From: Silene latifolia
Lineage: Eukaryota; Streptophyta; Magnoliopsida; Caryophyllales; Caryophyllaceae
Assembly: GCF_048544455.1 (NCBI RefSeq)
Contig: NC_133534.1
Location: 37,696,217-37,760,216, forward strand
Length of the DNA stretch: 64,000 nt
Direction: 5' to 3'
Positions within the stretch are counted from its first letter, which is position 1. Every line of letters starts with the position of its first letter. A program made the translations under genes and the position numbers. The notes beneath the pieces are model-generated. The model did not search any database. It had not been told where the DNA came from and was given only the letters and a program-made list of their open reading frames with translations. This document shows, piece by piece, positions 46,736 through 59,207 of this stretch.

Positions 46736-47180
46736 TCCTTGGTTCCTTATACCATGACGGTTTATCCGTGAATCGGTGATATTATTTGGTTAAATACATT
46801 TTAAAGGGTATTTTAACACTCTTTTCTTTTATTTACCATTTTTCTCATTTATTTACATTTGTAAACATATTAGTCATAATTCATAATCATCCTTGGTTCC
46901 TTATACCATGTCAGTTTAATCCGAGTACGATGACAAACTTGACTAATTACAAAATAAATGAACTTAACATAATTAGTTCAAATCAAACATTTTTCTTTCA
47001 CTTTTATTTCATTTTATTTTCATCTTTGTCTTGGCCATATTGTATATCACCCCTCGGTTAAAATAAATACCATGTCGATTTAATTCGAGTACGGTGATAA
47101 AATGGTTAAGCACACATATTTCACATTTTTATTTGTAAACTATGCTTTTCAAACTTGCAAATCCGACAACTAATATTACT
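46736..47180 (+). repeat. Three repeats of about 155 bp in LTR F
   Basis: Each begins CCTTGGTTCCTTATACCATG or a variant (46738, 46892, 47045), followed by a GGTTTAATCCGAGTACGGTGA-like phrase and then A/T-rich filler. Confidence 0.7.
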
Positions 47181-47957
47181 AACATAATAGTAATTATTGC
47201 ATGCAAATCATTTAAGCACAAATACGGTTTTAAACAACCTTTTTAACAACCAGGAGGCACCTCTTGGCTCGCCCCATGGCTCGCGCCCTAAGAGCCTGCT
47301 TATTTACACCATTCAAAACCGGGGCAGAGCCCCTTCCCTTGCCAATAGGCTTGCGCCCTAATGGGGTTACCTGACAGTGTTCTGCCTCGTTTTAGCACTT
47401 GTCTAGGATGATCCCGATTACAGTTAATCCGGACACATGACGGATCAGATTGACAAGTTTACATTTTACATCCTTTTTCAAATAAATGGATCGTGTTAAG
47501 CATCATAACCCGAATTTGGTAATTGGATGTTTAATTTCCGTTTTCACATGCAAATCAATCTAAATCCAACTCGACATCAATTACTTGATATTTGGATTAA
47601 CAAACCGACTTAGGAAATTCTCACATGTTAGGTTAAAACTTTTGGATGTGCATTCATGCATTTACACCGTTTTATCAACTTTTGCACTTAAACAACCACG
47701 ATCGATCAGTAGAGACCACTGACGCGGGCGGGATTGGGTGTCCGATTAAAGGGCTTCCCAATACGTACCCTCACCCCTTACTCAGAACCTTTGGATAGTG
47801 GATGGCCTTATCCAGGGCGCACAAGAGTCATTTTAGGCATAAATGCTAAAAGGGGGACGATTCCTTATCTTTAGTACCTATGTCAAACACCGCTTTTTGC
47901 CTTGGTTGACCTAGGTATAAAGTGGATTCGAATGGGTTCCAAGCATCCCACAAATGC

Positions 47958-48087
47958 TTGGTGGCGACTCCGAACATCTCTGCATCATTTCGAGACCTTT
48001 ACCGAGACGAAACCGACCGATCTAAAGCGACCCGGACGAAAACATTTTTACGTCACCGAGCGTGGCTTTCAAAAGCCCGCGGTTGGG
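47958..48087 (+). promoter_or_regulatory. PBS and leader start of Ogre-type element F, truncated
   Basis: TTGGTGGCGACTCC (47958-47971) is the Ogre-type PBS region. About 115 bp of leader follow (TTTACCGAGACG..CAAAAGCCCGCGGTTGGGG) before the sequence changes abruptly into GGT-rich DNA of G'. Everything downstream of the leader is missing. Confidence 0.75.
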
Positions 48088-49027
48088 GTGCTGGTGGTTG
48101 CGGTGGTGATAGGGAGTGGTGGTGATGTGGAGGACGTGATATGGTGTCCGTCGAGGTGAAGGTGTGGTGAGTGATGGTGATGTCGCTGGTGGGTGTGGTG
48201 GGGTCGCCGAGAGTTCCCATTTCCTCGTCATATACCCAGATCTGGGTTATAGGTGGGGTGAGTGATGGTGATGTCGCTGGTGTGTGTGTCTGATGGCGGG
48301 GTTGGCGATGTCGCTAGTGGGTGTGGTGTTTGTCGATGGTGGTGGTGGTAGTATAGCGGTGGTAGGCTGGCAGCAGCGGTGGTGTTGGTGGCATTGGTGT
48401 TTCTATGTAGTGGTAGTAGTGGCTGTTGTGGTGGTGGCGGTGGATTGGAGTTGTCCAGGGAGGCTAGTGTTGTGGCGGTGGTAGGGCGACGGTGGCGGTG
48501 GATACGCAAAATACCACCTAGATACACATAATATCGGCCCGGATACACATGGTATTACTGTGGGATACACATGGTATTACTGTGGGATACATGTGTATCT
48601 AGTAGTTATATCATGTGTATCTGGAAGTATCCGACTTTTAATGACATGTGTATCTGGGTTTGAAAAGATGTGTATCTAGCTTTAATGTCGTGTGTATCCG
48701 CCAAAAATATAAAATGTATCCGCAAAAAATATAAAACGTATCCGAGAGTTAGTGTTAAAACTTGTAGCAATTTCCACAAAGTGTATCCGCTAATAATATA
48801 AAATGTATCCGCAAATAGTATAAAATGTATCTCGGAGTTAGTCTTAAAACTCCCAATTAAATTAGTGTTAAAAAAAGTGTAAAAGTGCATTTAGAATTTT
48901 AGGATGGAAAAGTGTATCTACATATGTTGTAAAATGTATCTGAATAAGAGGTGTATCTAGTAAAGAAAAAAAAATTGGATTGAAGCTAGTTCGTACGATT
49001 CGCACCGTACTTTAGTTCGCACGACCC

Positions 49028-49029
<2 letters not shown>
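48088..49029 (-). mobile_element. Element G': truncated (TA)n-flanked element
   Basis: Its right end (48980-49029, CTAGTTCGTACGATTCGCACC..) and interior are homologous, inverted, to the start of G. A GGT-rich block (48088-48500) precedes many GTGTATCTGG/AAATGTATCCG words (48490-48960). The left end is lost at the junction with F. Confidence 0.6.

Positions 49030-49108
<79 letters not shown>
49030..49108. repeat. (TA)n, about 39 units
   Basis: A pure TA run separating G' from G. It forms the tip of a roughly 0.5 kb imperfect inverted repeat. Confidence 0.95.
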
Positions 49109-49111
<3 letters not shown>

Positions 49112-51278
49112 GCGGGTTCAGTCGAAATGCCTTAACGTACGAACCGTACGAACTAGTTTATTTTGACTTTTTTTTTTTTTTTCAGATACACTTTATTTCT
49201 TTACTACATACACTTCTTATTAGATACATTTTATTACATATGCAAATACAAATTTTTCAACTCTAAATTTATAGATGCACTTTTATACTTTTACACTTTT
49301 TTAAACTAATTTTTTTACGGATACATTTTATATTTTTTGCGGATACACATGATATTAAAACCAGATACACATTTTAATATTTCTGGATACACAAGTTTAT
49401 ACTTCCGGATACGCATCATATTAATACCAGATACACATGGTTATACTGTCGGATACACATGTATCTCGTATTAATACCGTGTGTATCTAGGGTGGTATTT
49501 TGTGTATCCACCTTTCTACCATACTACCACAGCCCACCACCACCTACCGCCACCACCCCCACCGCCATCAGCACTGCTCCACCACCCCCACCATCCCCAC
49601 CACCAGATACACATGTATCCAAAAGCATTGACTTGTGTATCTACAATACTAATAAGTGTATCCAGCCCTATGACAACCACCACCACCCACCAATGGCCAC
49701 CACCACACCACTGGCCATCGGCCACCACCATACCACCGCACACCACCCACGCTTGCGGCCTACTGAAGCCAGCATCACCATCAACCACTTTTTGTGTACC
49801 TCCATACATCTATCACTACTCCAGGTACACACATCCATTTGTGTACCTCACCATACTCGCTTGCGTATCTGGACTAGTTATTTGTGTATCCACCATCTCT
49901 ACCACTCCGACCACCACCAAAGTCTTCACACCCACTGCCACCACAAAAGCCTTCACACCCATAGTCAGAATAGGAACTCATCTGAATCCCCTGAGATGAG
50001 TTGGACCGCCCTTGCTCAACCTCGAACTAGGCTGACTGTTGGCACTAGGATTGCTCTAGAGCAGACGCAAACCTAATTCCTCAAACCTAAAGCAGAAGCC
50101 ATACCTGACCACCAAGGCCAACACTAACAGAATCAGAAACCTCGAAATCCGAAACTTTGAACTGATTAACCAAACCTAATTCCTCCTCCACAGCAGATAC
50201 TCCACCAATTTGATCCTTCTCTTCAGATATTGAGCTCATTGAAGCCTTATAAACCACATATCAATCCCTTCCATGCTTGAAACACACCCAATTCCACAAA
50301 AAGCCCAGATCCCCAACACCACGACTCACCCCACCACAAGCCAACCCGCAACACCCTACCACGAACCTCCTTATCACCACTTCCGACCGTCGCCGACTAT
50401 TATTACTTACACATTTGTAGATCTGGTAATATTAAAACAATATTTTCATACAAATGTAGTGAACTAAAGCATAGATCAATTAAAAATGAATAAGAATTAC
50501 AAAAAAAATGATTGAATTAATGAATTGTGGTAGAATTTCGAGGCAAATAAATCACCCATTTCTTCTTTTAATTCGACATTTGAGTTATAGATCGACGACA
50601 TTAAAAGGTACGACGAAGTTATCGGGAAGTTGAGAGCCGGAATTAGGTAAGGCTCGGTTTTTTTTTTTCGTTTCAGAATTCGATCTAAATGTTAGATCTA
50701 CCAAAAAGGAAGTAAAATTACAAAATTTATTTATTAAATTTTGTTTGTAATTGTTAGATCTATTCAAATTAACAAGAAATTTCAAAAAAAAAATTATGGA
50801 AATGCATTTTTAGTGAGATTTCGAATTAAACTATGATAGTGAGATTAAAGACGGCGAGATGGCGCTGGATTGACTCACCGAAAAAGTAATGAAGCCCGGA
50901 GCTCCAGCACCGTGCGAAGGTGAGCCACGAGAGAAGAAAAAATAAAGGAGATGAGGAAAAGCATCAGCGAGAAATGTAGCAAGGAGACGAGGAGAAGCCT
51001 TCGCTAGGCGCCGTCAATCGACCTGGTTGTCGGTGGTTCGCCGGCGGCGACAACAGCTGCAGTCGGTGACGAGAGAGGATGGAGAGGAGTGATGAAGATG
51101 GAGTTTGGGTTTGTGGGAATAGAGTGGAATGATATGAGAATGAGATGGCATTATTGAATTTATGCGAGTGATGGAGAAGGGAGGTAGTTCTGGACCATTG
51201 ATTTCTTCAATCAAGTGGTTCCTATTCAGTTTGTACGGTTCGTAACTTAATTTAGTTCGTACGGGATCCTGATTCTAC
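49109..51278 (+). mobile_element. Element G: (TA)n-flanked element
   Basis: The left end GGGGCGGGTTCAGTCG..CGTACGAACCGTACGAACT and the right end, inverted, TGTAGAATCAGGATCCCGTACGAACTAAA share the ACGAACCGTACGAACT core, giving imperfect terminal inverted repeats. The words GATACACTTT, GGATACACAT and GTGTATCC recur at 49180-49900. ACC-rich DNA at 49510-49760 produces spurious His/Pro/Thr frames. 50800-51200 looks like an inverted gene leader; no protein is recognised. Confidence 0.6.
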
Positions 51279-51349
<71 letters not shown>

Positions 51350-51419
51350 TATACATATATACATATATACATATATACATATATACATATATACATATAT
51401 ATATATACATATATACATA

Positions 51420-51463
<44 letters not shown>
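51279..51463. repeat. (TA)n interrupted by TATACA/TGTATA
   Basis: About 185 bp of TA with regular CATATA variants. Separates G from H. Confidence 0.95.
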
Positions 51464-51726
51464 GAGGAGTTTTAATGAGTCCAACATGTGTCATTGAGTC
51501 CATAAGTCCTTCAAAGGGCCATTGGATGGACTCAATGGATGGTTGAGATTAATTTGATTAAGGGCTATTAAAAAGAAAACGTAAAAAATGTGGATGGTTG
51601 GATTGAGATGAGTGGTTGAGATTGAAAATTACCAAAAAAAATTACCACTAATCAAATTTCTATACACTAATTAATTTTTCTTTCTCTCTCTAGCCCCTAA
51701 TTAATCAGTTTTGAGTTTCAGATTTA

Positions 51727-52760
51727 AGAAGTGCAAATGTAATGTTGTATGAGTTTTACAAGTGTAAATGTGATGTTTTACGAGTATAAATGTAACATTT
51801 TAAGAGTGTAAAATTTATTTTTTGTTACGGAAATTTTGAATTTATATAATTTTAACAGTTTACAACTGTAAATGTGATATTTTACGAGTGTAAATGTACC
51901 ATTTTAAGAGTGTAAATTTGATTTTTTGTGACGGAAATTTTGAATTTACATAATTTTAACATTTTACAAGTGCAAATGTGATGTTTTACGAGTGTAAATG
52001 TAACATTTTAAGAGTGTAAATTTGATTTTTTTGTGACGGAAATTTTGAATTTATATAATTTTAACATTTTACAAGTGTAAATGTGATGTTTTACGAGTGT
52101 AAATAAAACATTTTAAGAGTGTAAATTTGATTTTTCGTGACGGAAATTTTGAACTTATATAATTTTAACATTCTACAAGTGTAAATGTGATGTTTTACGA
52201 GTGTAAATGTAAAATTTTAAGAGTGTAAATTTGATTTTTTGTGACGGAAATTTTGAATTTATATAATTTTAACATTTTACAAGTGCAAATGTGATGTTTT
52301 ACGAGTGTAAATGTAACATTTTAAGAGTGTAAATTTGATTTTTTTGTGACGGAAATTTTGAATTTATATAATTTTAACATTTTACAAGTGTAAATGTGAT
52401 GTTTTACGAGTGTAAATATAACATTTTAAGAGTGTAAATTTGATTTTTTGTGACGGAAATTTTGAATTTATATAATTTTAATATTTTACAAGTGTAAATG
52501 TGATGTTTTACGAGTGTAAATGTAAAATTTTAAGAGTGTAAATTTGATTTTTTGTGACGGAAATTTTGAATTTATATAATTTTAACATTTTACAAGTGTA
52601 AATTTGATGTTTTACGAGTGTAAATGTAACATTTTAAGAGTGTAAATTTGATTTTGTGTGACGGAAATTTTGAATTTATATAATTTTAGCATTTTATGAG
52701 TGGAAATTTGATGTTTTGCGAGTGTAAATGTAAATATTTTTAGAGTTAAAATTTGATTTT
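51727..52760 (+). repeat. 104-bp tandem repeat, about nine copies
   Basis: ACGGAAATTTTGAA recurs at 51828, 51931, 52037, 52139, 52243, 52348, 52452, 52557 and 52660 (spacing 102-106). Each unit itself holds three GTGTAAAT words with alternating prefixes (ACAA, ACGA, AAGA). Confidence 0.9.
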
Positions 52761-53049
52761 TTTAGGCAATTTTCTATATAAATCTTTGAATTTATATAAT
52801 CTCAACATGTTACCAAGTGTAAATGTGATGTTTTACGAGTGTAAATGTAGTATTTTAAGTATAAATTTGAAGGTCTACGAGTGTAAATTTGAAGGTCTAA
52901 GAGTGTAACTTTGGTCTTTTGAGTGTAAATTTGGTCCTTTACAAGTCTAACTTTGGTCCTTTACGAGTAAAACTTTAGTCCCACTACCAAAAAACACCAC
53001 CAACGTCATCGTCCACCACCAACTCATATCCACAAAAACTATGAGTGCA

Positions 53050-53335
53050 AATCTACACAATTTTAACGAGTGTAAATGTACAGATATACGAGTGTAAATG
53101 TAAAGAAATATAAGTGTAAATGTAAAAAATATGAGTGTAAATGTAAAGAAATACGAGTGTAACTGTAAAGAAATATGAGTGTAAATCTGAAAAATGCGTG
53201 TAAATGTAAAGAAATGTAAAGAAATATGAGTGTAAATGTAAAGAAATATGAGTGTAAATCTAAAAAATTCGTGTAAATATAAAGAAATATGAGTGTAAAT
53301 GTAAAGAAATACGAGTGTAAATGTAAAGAAAATGT
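53050..53335 (+). repeat. Short tandem repeat of GAGTGTAAATGTAAAGAAATA
   Basis: About a dozen units of 20-22 bp with small variations. The opposite strand gives a spurious FFTFTLIFLY protein. Confidence 0.9.
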
Positions 53336-54485
53336 ATAATAAATATATTTATTAGATCTAAGAATAAAAATCATAATAATACGATTTTGAAAACTATAGC
53401 AAGACGATATCTAGAATAAAGAAATTGTCAAAAAAAAAAAAATTAACAAAATAAAAACCGCGAGACAAATCACAAACAAAACATTATAAAACAAAACAAA
53501 ACAATCCACCAACCTTAAAAAAAAAAAACAAAAAAAAAAGAACAACACACGAAACATCAACACTGGAACATCATCAACACATTTGCTAATGAAAAACAAA
53601 AAAATAAAATAAAAGAAAAACCACCCTCATCACGCACTCCAACACCACCACACCAACAACCAGACGCGAGATCTGGCCGAAAGGAAAGAGGAAGGAGAGG
53701 AGTGTTGTCTGGCGTTTTGTTGGTGGTCTGGCCGACGAAAACCGTGATGGGAGAAGGTGGTGGTGGTGGAGACAGTCGCGGCAGAGGAAGAGAGAACGGT
53801 GGCCGTTGTGGGTGACGGAAATAGAAGGGAGGAGCCAGATCTGGAGGGAGGTTGGTGAGGAGGCGCTGTGTGAGGGCGCCAAAGGTGGTGGCAGTTCGTG
53901 GGTGGTGGTGTTGGTGGTGGTGGCAGCCGTCGTGGTGTTTGTGGTGGTGGTAAAGTAGGGGTGGTTGTGTTTTGGGTTGTGAGAATGGCGGTAATGGAGG
54001 TGGTGTTTTGGGTTGTGAGAATGACGGTAAAGGAGGTGTGTTGTTGTTGGTGGTGGTGGTTGTTGGAGGAGACGAGAAGGGTGGCCGGTGGTGTTGTGGT
54101 CGCCGGCAGGAGAGATGCGTCGTGGTGATGGTGGCGGGTGTGTGAGTGGTGGGTGGTATGTGGGTGGTGTATGGGGATGACGGATGAGGATGAGAGAATG
54201 AAGGGGGAAATTTTTTTTTGAATGTTTTGGGGTTTTTAGAGAGATGAGAGAAATGTAATTGTGTGAGATGAGAGAGAAATGGGTGGAAAATAAATGATAT
54301 ATAGTAAAATTAGTGGTTGATTAGTGAAGGTAGTGAGGGAAAGAGTTTAATTAGCATTGATCCCCTAATTTTTGCACTAATCCCTTACTTTTGCTCTTCA
54401 TTCTCAACCTTTCATCTTATCTTTTCAATGGCTCTAAAGAGGACTTATAGACTCAATTATTTTTGGTGGACTCACTTGATCCTTC

Positions 54486-54488
<3 letters not shown>

Positions 54489-54542
<54 letters not shown>
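54489..54542. repeat. (TA)n between H and I
   Basis: About 27 TA units, uninterrupted. Confidence 0.95.
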
Positions 54543-54545
<3 letters not shown>

Positions 54546-56932
54546 TTAGGATCATGAGAGTCTAGCTTCTTAGGGTGAGTCTGTCCTACCAATCTGAACC
54601 ATTAGATTAAATCAATCAACGACCAAGATTAGATGCGCAAAATTAAGGGTAGCAATGTAATTTGGATAAATAAAGAAATAAAACATCTAATTTCCCCCTT
54701 TACCCCGTCATATTCATTTCACTCTTTCTCTCTTTTTTCCTCTCATCCCAAAATCTCTGAACATTATTTCATCTTCCGCATGAAAACAAATGGATGAATC
54801 TGGAGATTTTCGTGAATCTGCAATCGTGATGGTAATTTCTTGCTATTATCAATTATTCTCCATTTGTAGTTTATGTTACTAATTTAAGCTGCTTAATTTT
54901 GTTGTTTAAGAAATCAATTCTGCAATCTAGGATTTTAAAATTATGTTTAATTTCATCCGACTATATCTCGTATCAAATGTATTGGAACTTGCAACAGGTC
55001 AACTGGAACATGCTTATTGTAGAGTAATTGTTCCACATAATTAGGTATTTGCCATTTTTACTTCAATTCTTCAATTGATGATATTTTTTCTCCTTAATTG
55101 TTTGCATTAATCTGCTAAAACGGATGATTATTAGGTAATTTGCATGATTTGTGGAGTCATACTTTGATATTTGATTTTCAGTAAGTTTTTTTTTATGTTT
55201 GTTTTCTCTGTTAGGTGATTTTTGCCTAATTTTTGTGTACTAATCTGCAGAAATAGGATAATTCTTATACCAGTTCGATAGATTTCGAGGTATGTTGTTA
55301 TGTCCTTCATTATGTTAGGTTTTATTGTTTGCATTACACCTCTCTCAAATTGATTTTCAAGCTATGTTGAATAGTGTGCAGTTTCTATTTTTCAGTTTGT
55401 CTTTTCTTTTTAATAGTCATGAATTGTTGTTGTTGCATTTCAACATTCTAAGATCTTTCCTTTTCAAATTTTAATTTTTAGAAGTTGCTCAGATTTTGCG
55501 TATTTGTATGATTTCATAAGCTATGAGACCGACTCATCTTAGTCATATAGAGCATCAGTTGAAATATGTTGGTGATTATACTTGCAATGTCTTTTTTTTC
55601 TTCTGCTTGTCAGGTATTGCCTTGCATAATGACGATATCATCTCATTCGAGGTCGATTCCATTCTTAGACAATGGAGAAACGACAAAGTTGTCGAATCAT
55701 GAAAAGCTTAAAGTGTTGCAATGCATGCTCTTATTAAGCTACAATCAGGTGAGCTTGAGTAATTCCACCTCTGAGATGTTAGTGTAACCTGTTACAATAG
55801 CGGTTTAACCTTGTTACGATAACGGTTTGACAATGTTACTATAATTTTAATCTTATGAATGCGTTTCTCTATTGTCATAGTTTATGCTTAACTGGTTGGC
55901 TTTGGGTCAATATTCATAAAAGAGAAGACCTGCTTTTGAAATTTAAGCAACTCTCCAAGTGGTTGGTATATAAATCCTAAGTTTTGGTGTCATATGTTTT
56001 TGTATTGTTGAAGGTGCTGATCTAGTGAATCAGGTTTACTCATTTTGGTTTTACCTGAAAATTTTAGATAAGTTGTATATATTCGTTTTGCTTTGTGTTC
56101 ATATTATTTTGATTATCATAATTTTGGCCTAATTTTTGTGTTATACTAATGGTGTACATGTGTTACAATAATTGTGCAGCTGTGTTACAGTGATAAAACC
56201 TTCTATTATGATAATGCTTTTAACTATTTTAAATTCTGAAACTATTTAAAGAATTTCTGAATAGATTATGATAATAAGATTAAAGTAACATGAGTACGCC
56301 ATTAGAGTAACATGAGTGCGCCATTAGAGTAACATACGTATCTTGTGTACTGAGATGACGTTTAATGGTCTACCTCGCCTAGTTTATAACTATGTTACTC
56401 TAATAGTATTACTGTGTTACTTTAATGGTGTAGTTGTGTTATTATAACGGTATAAGTGTGTTCTTTGTGAATCTGCATAATTTGTGCTTCTCCAAGTCGG
56501 TTTTTAATTTTGTAACTATGTTATAGCAACGATGTCATAGAGACAGAGTAATGGCGTACTTGTGGTGTCATAGAGACAGGGAGTTTAATTTTAAGAGCTG
56601 ATCTATTAAGCTCCTTAGGTAAAGTTGTGAAGTAATTGTTGGATATGGAAAATAATGTTAGTTAGGTGACGGCATACTGCATAGTAAATTATTGTTTTAT
56701 ATTAGTGTTTGTATTGATAATGCTAGTATTCAATTTGGACTAGTTTATCCTTGTGTGAGTCTTTTGTATTCATGATGCCAGTATTCATAATAAGACTAGT
56801 AATACTCTTTATCATTGCATACCACATTATCCTTGTGAATCTTTTCACGATGATAGCATTCTAAGTAGACATGAAAGGTATGTTTTAAAGGCACATAGCA
56901 CCTCATTTACTCTTTCGTTGCCATATTTTAAA

Positions 56933-57004
56933 GGCTATTAGCTCAAATGGAAGAGCAGTGTGCAAATTATGCATAGAGGTATGGGTTCGAATCCCATATA
57001 GCCT
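56933..57004 (+). ncRNA. tRNA-like sequence, not a functional tRNA
   Basis: GGCTATT..TATAGCC acceptor, intact A box (TAGCTCAAATGG) and B box (GGTTCGAATCC, 56984-56994), and good D and T arms. The anticodon loop lacks T33 and can close into a longer stem (GTGTGCA..TGCATA). Pol III transcription is possible; decoding is unlikely. Confidence 0.6.
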
Positions 57005-57295
57005 ACTTAATTTGTGAATTGACAACTTATCATGACACAAGCAATACAGTAGCAATAAGGATGCCATAATCAGACTGAGGCCTGCACTATTAAGGGCGAG
57101 TAGGTCATGATCAGGCGTAGGTGTGCAGCAACGATGTCAATGAATCAGTGTCATAGCAATACAACGAGCTAAAGTTTAGTGGCGGGCATTACTTGGTAAC
57201 CTTAAAGTCAAGGCTTATCGAATTAGGCGCAACCAGACACGACACAAGAGGCTATTAGTAATACTAGTTTTGCAAAGTAACACCAATATTTTAAC

Positions 57296-57363
57296 AGCCA
57301 ACATGGGAGTTGAACCCACATCTTGTGCATTGCACAATGCTCTACCATTTGAGCTAATTGGCT
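57296..57363 (-). ncRNA. Second tRNA-like sequence, inverted
   Basis: On the minus strand: GCCAATTAGCTCAAATGG (A box), GGTTCAACTCC (B box), and an acceptor pairing with TTGGC. The anticodon arm is a tight hairpin TTGTGC-AAT-GCACAA, so it cannot decode. It is homologous to 56933-57004 and faces it across about 290 bp. Confidence 0.6.
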
Positions 57364-59145
57364 TTCAGAGAGGTTAAAACATAAATACTTGTGACGTACA
57401 TATTAATATACGAGTTTTGTTAAAACACTGGCCCCTATAAAAGTGAACAACTTAGATACCAAGTGTATCATTTACCCCATAATAAATTGCATATTAGAAT
57501 AAGAACAGAAAAGATGTAATTACACAATTGAGCTAATAGACTTCCATCTTTATACACACACACAATTGACATTAGAATATATACAAATGATTTGATCTTA
57601 TGTTAAGATCAACAGATCCTTTGTTAAGATCAACAAAGGTTTTCTATCTTGTACAAAAATATACAAGCATCATCAAAGAAATAACTAAGCTATCAAGGTA
57701 TACAAAATAATGTTCCAATGCTTGTTAGATAAAACAAAGTGAACCACCATACACATCCTTCTGTTCCATTATCCACCAAAAATTTCGTTCCAAAGAATTT
57801 GAGATTTGAGAACATCTAATAAATGAACTCTCTAACTTCGGCATAGAAGTAAGATGTATTCTGAAGCTATCGAGTTTCATGAACGTGTAAAGTTGAGCAA
57901 GAACACAAAGTTCACTTCAGTATAATCTAAGAGGACACTGGTCGATTACGGATGAAAGAACGGTCACTCAATCTAATGTTACTGGATTATTTGTATTGCA
58001 GGATAATGTGGACTCTGGCTATTAGGTGTTACAATAACAGTAAATATGGTTTATAATAACAAATATTGCTTGTTACAATAACTGTAAATCTGTGTATTGT
58101 AACAAGGATTACCTGTTACAGTAACGGTAAATATATATTACAGTAACAATTAATCTGTGTTATAATAACAACTAATTAATACTTCGTATGTGTTACAATA
58201 AGAAACAAATAAGTGTTACATTGACAAATGTATGTGTTATAATAGCAAGTATACACTGACATACATGTTAAACTCTCTGAAGAAGGCAACATTTATTGCA
58301 TAAATTTCAGGACACAGATGACAATTGTTCATGTTCAGTTTAAAATAATCTGTACTACAATAACACAGTTTACTCATTATAATAACACAGTTATACATCT
58401 ATAGTAACATTGTTTTCGCCATTACTAGATCATAGTATTATTGTTAAAGGATAATACAATAATCAATCAAAGAGTTATACAGAAAAGTATTGAAACATCG
58501 AGTTACTAATAGTCAATTTAGGTTTTTTTGAGATAATTATACATCGATCACAATCAAATCTCGTCTTAAGAACATCAACCTAATATCATGAAAAAAATGT
58601 GGTAATCAAACTGTCAATTGTAGAAAAGAACTTCAAAGTTTGTGAACAAATTGTTGACGGCCAAACACATGGACAAATTTTATAATAATCAATAGAGATA
58701 AAATAATCAAATAAGCAATTGCAATAAATTCAAAACTAGCATTGAAATAAACAAACGTTTCAAAAGAGAAGACACATACTTTTACCACCACGGAGGAATT
58801 TGTGAACAAATTGTTGACAATCAATGGTACGATAAACCCCGGATTTGAACGAAAAATCGTAAGGTTTGTAATCATCAAAATCGAAATCAGAAGAGCATGA
58901 AGAATAACGATCGTAAATTTTCTCATCGATCTTCCCGATAAATTATTTTTTAGATAATTGGGGATATTACTGAGGGAGAGAGAGACTAGAAGAAAGAAAG
59001 AAAGGACGGGGTGGTTGAGAGTTTTTGTGTTAATTATTTAGAGGGTGACGTGGCTCGATCTGACGCGTCAATTGGTATTAGATCTAATGGTGTACAATGA
59101 TAGGACAGACTCATTTAAAACCCTGGACTCACCGGATCCCTGCTG

Positions 59146-59204
<59 letters not shown>
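59146..59204. repeat. (TA)n(GA)n between I and J
   Basis: About 12 TA units followed by about 17 GA units. Confidence 0.95.

Positions 59205-59207
<3 letters not shown>

Larger units (their letters stand above)
45471..47952 (+). mobile_element. Ogre-type LTR F
   Basis: 2482 bp, TGTAGATACCCAG..CATCCCACA. It has a TATA box TATAAATA (46079-46086), three internal repeats, and the PBS five bases beyond its end. The 47700-47850 part matches E2 in inverse orientation. AAGAGGC..CGCGCCTCTT inverted motifs (46009-46020, 46559-46582) echo the E module. It lies directly against the truncated frame at 45470. Confidence 0.8.
51464..54488. mobile_element. Element H: (TA)n-flanked element with a 104-bp satellite
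   Basis: The left end GAGGAGTTTTAATGAGTCC..GAGTCCATAAGTCC pairs with the inverted right end GAAGAAGGATCAAGTGAGTCC..GAGTCTATAAGTCC. Inside are the satellite (51727-52760), short GAGTGTAAATGT repeats (53050-53335), A-rich DNA and a GGT-rich block (53880-54180). No coding gene is recognised. Confidence 0.65.
54543..59145. mobile_element. Element I: (TA)n-flanked element with central tRNA-like pair
   Basis: The left end GAGTTAGGATCATGAGAG..GTGAGTCTGTCCTACC..CCATTAGAT matches the inverted right end CAGCAGGGATCCGGTGAG..GAGTCTGTCCTATC..CCATTAGAT. GTTACAATAACGG-like words are scattered at 55790-56520 and 58020-58440. Two exon-like pieces with correct splice borders are seen on the plus strand (54790-54831, and 55614-55748 flanked by CAG and GTGAGC), but no protein family is recognised. 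Gene capture is possible. Confidence 0.6.

Noticed and set aside
49459..50076. 205-codon His/Pro/Thr-rich frame and its 172-codon overlap
   Set aside because: Generated by (ACC)n and GATACACAT repeats of element G in two frames at once.
51727..53335. CRISPR-like regular repeats
   Set aside because: Plant nuclear context. The units abut or have equally repeated spacers and there are no cas genes; these are tandem satellites.
56933..57363. Functional tRNA genes
   Set aside because: Anticodon loops lack T33 and close into hairpins, and the second is only 68 nt. Kept as tRNA-like.
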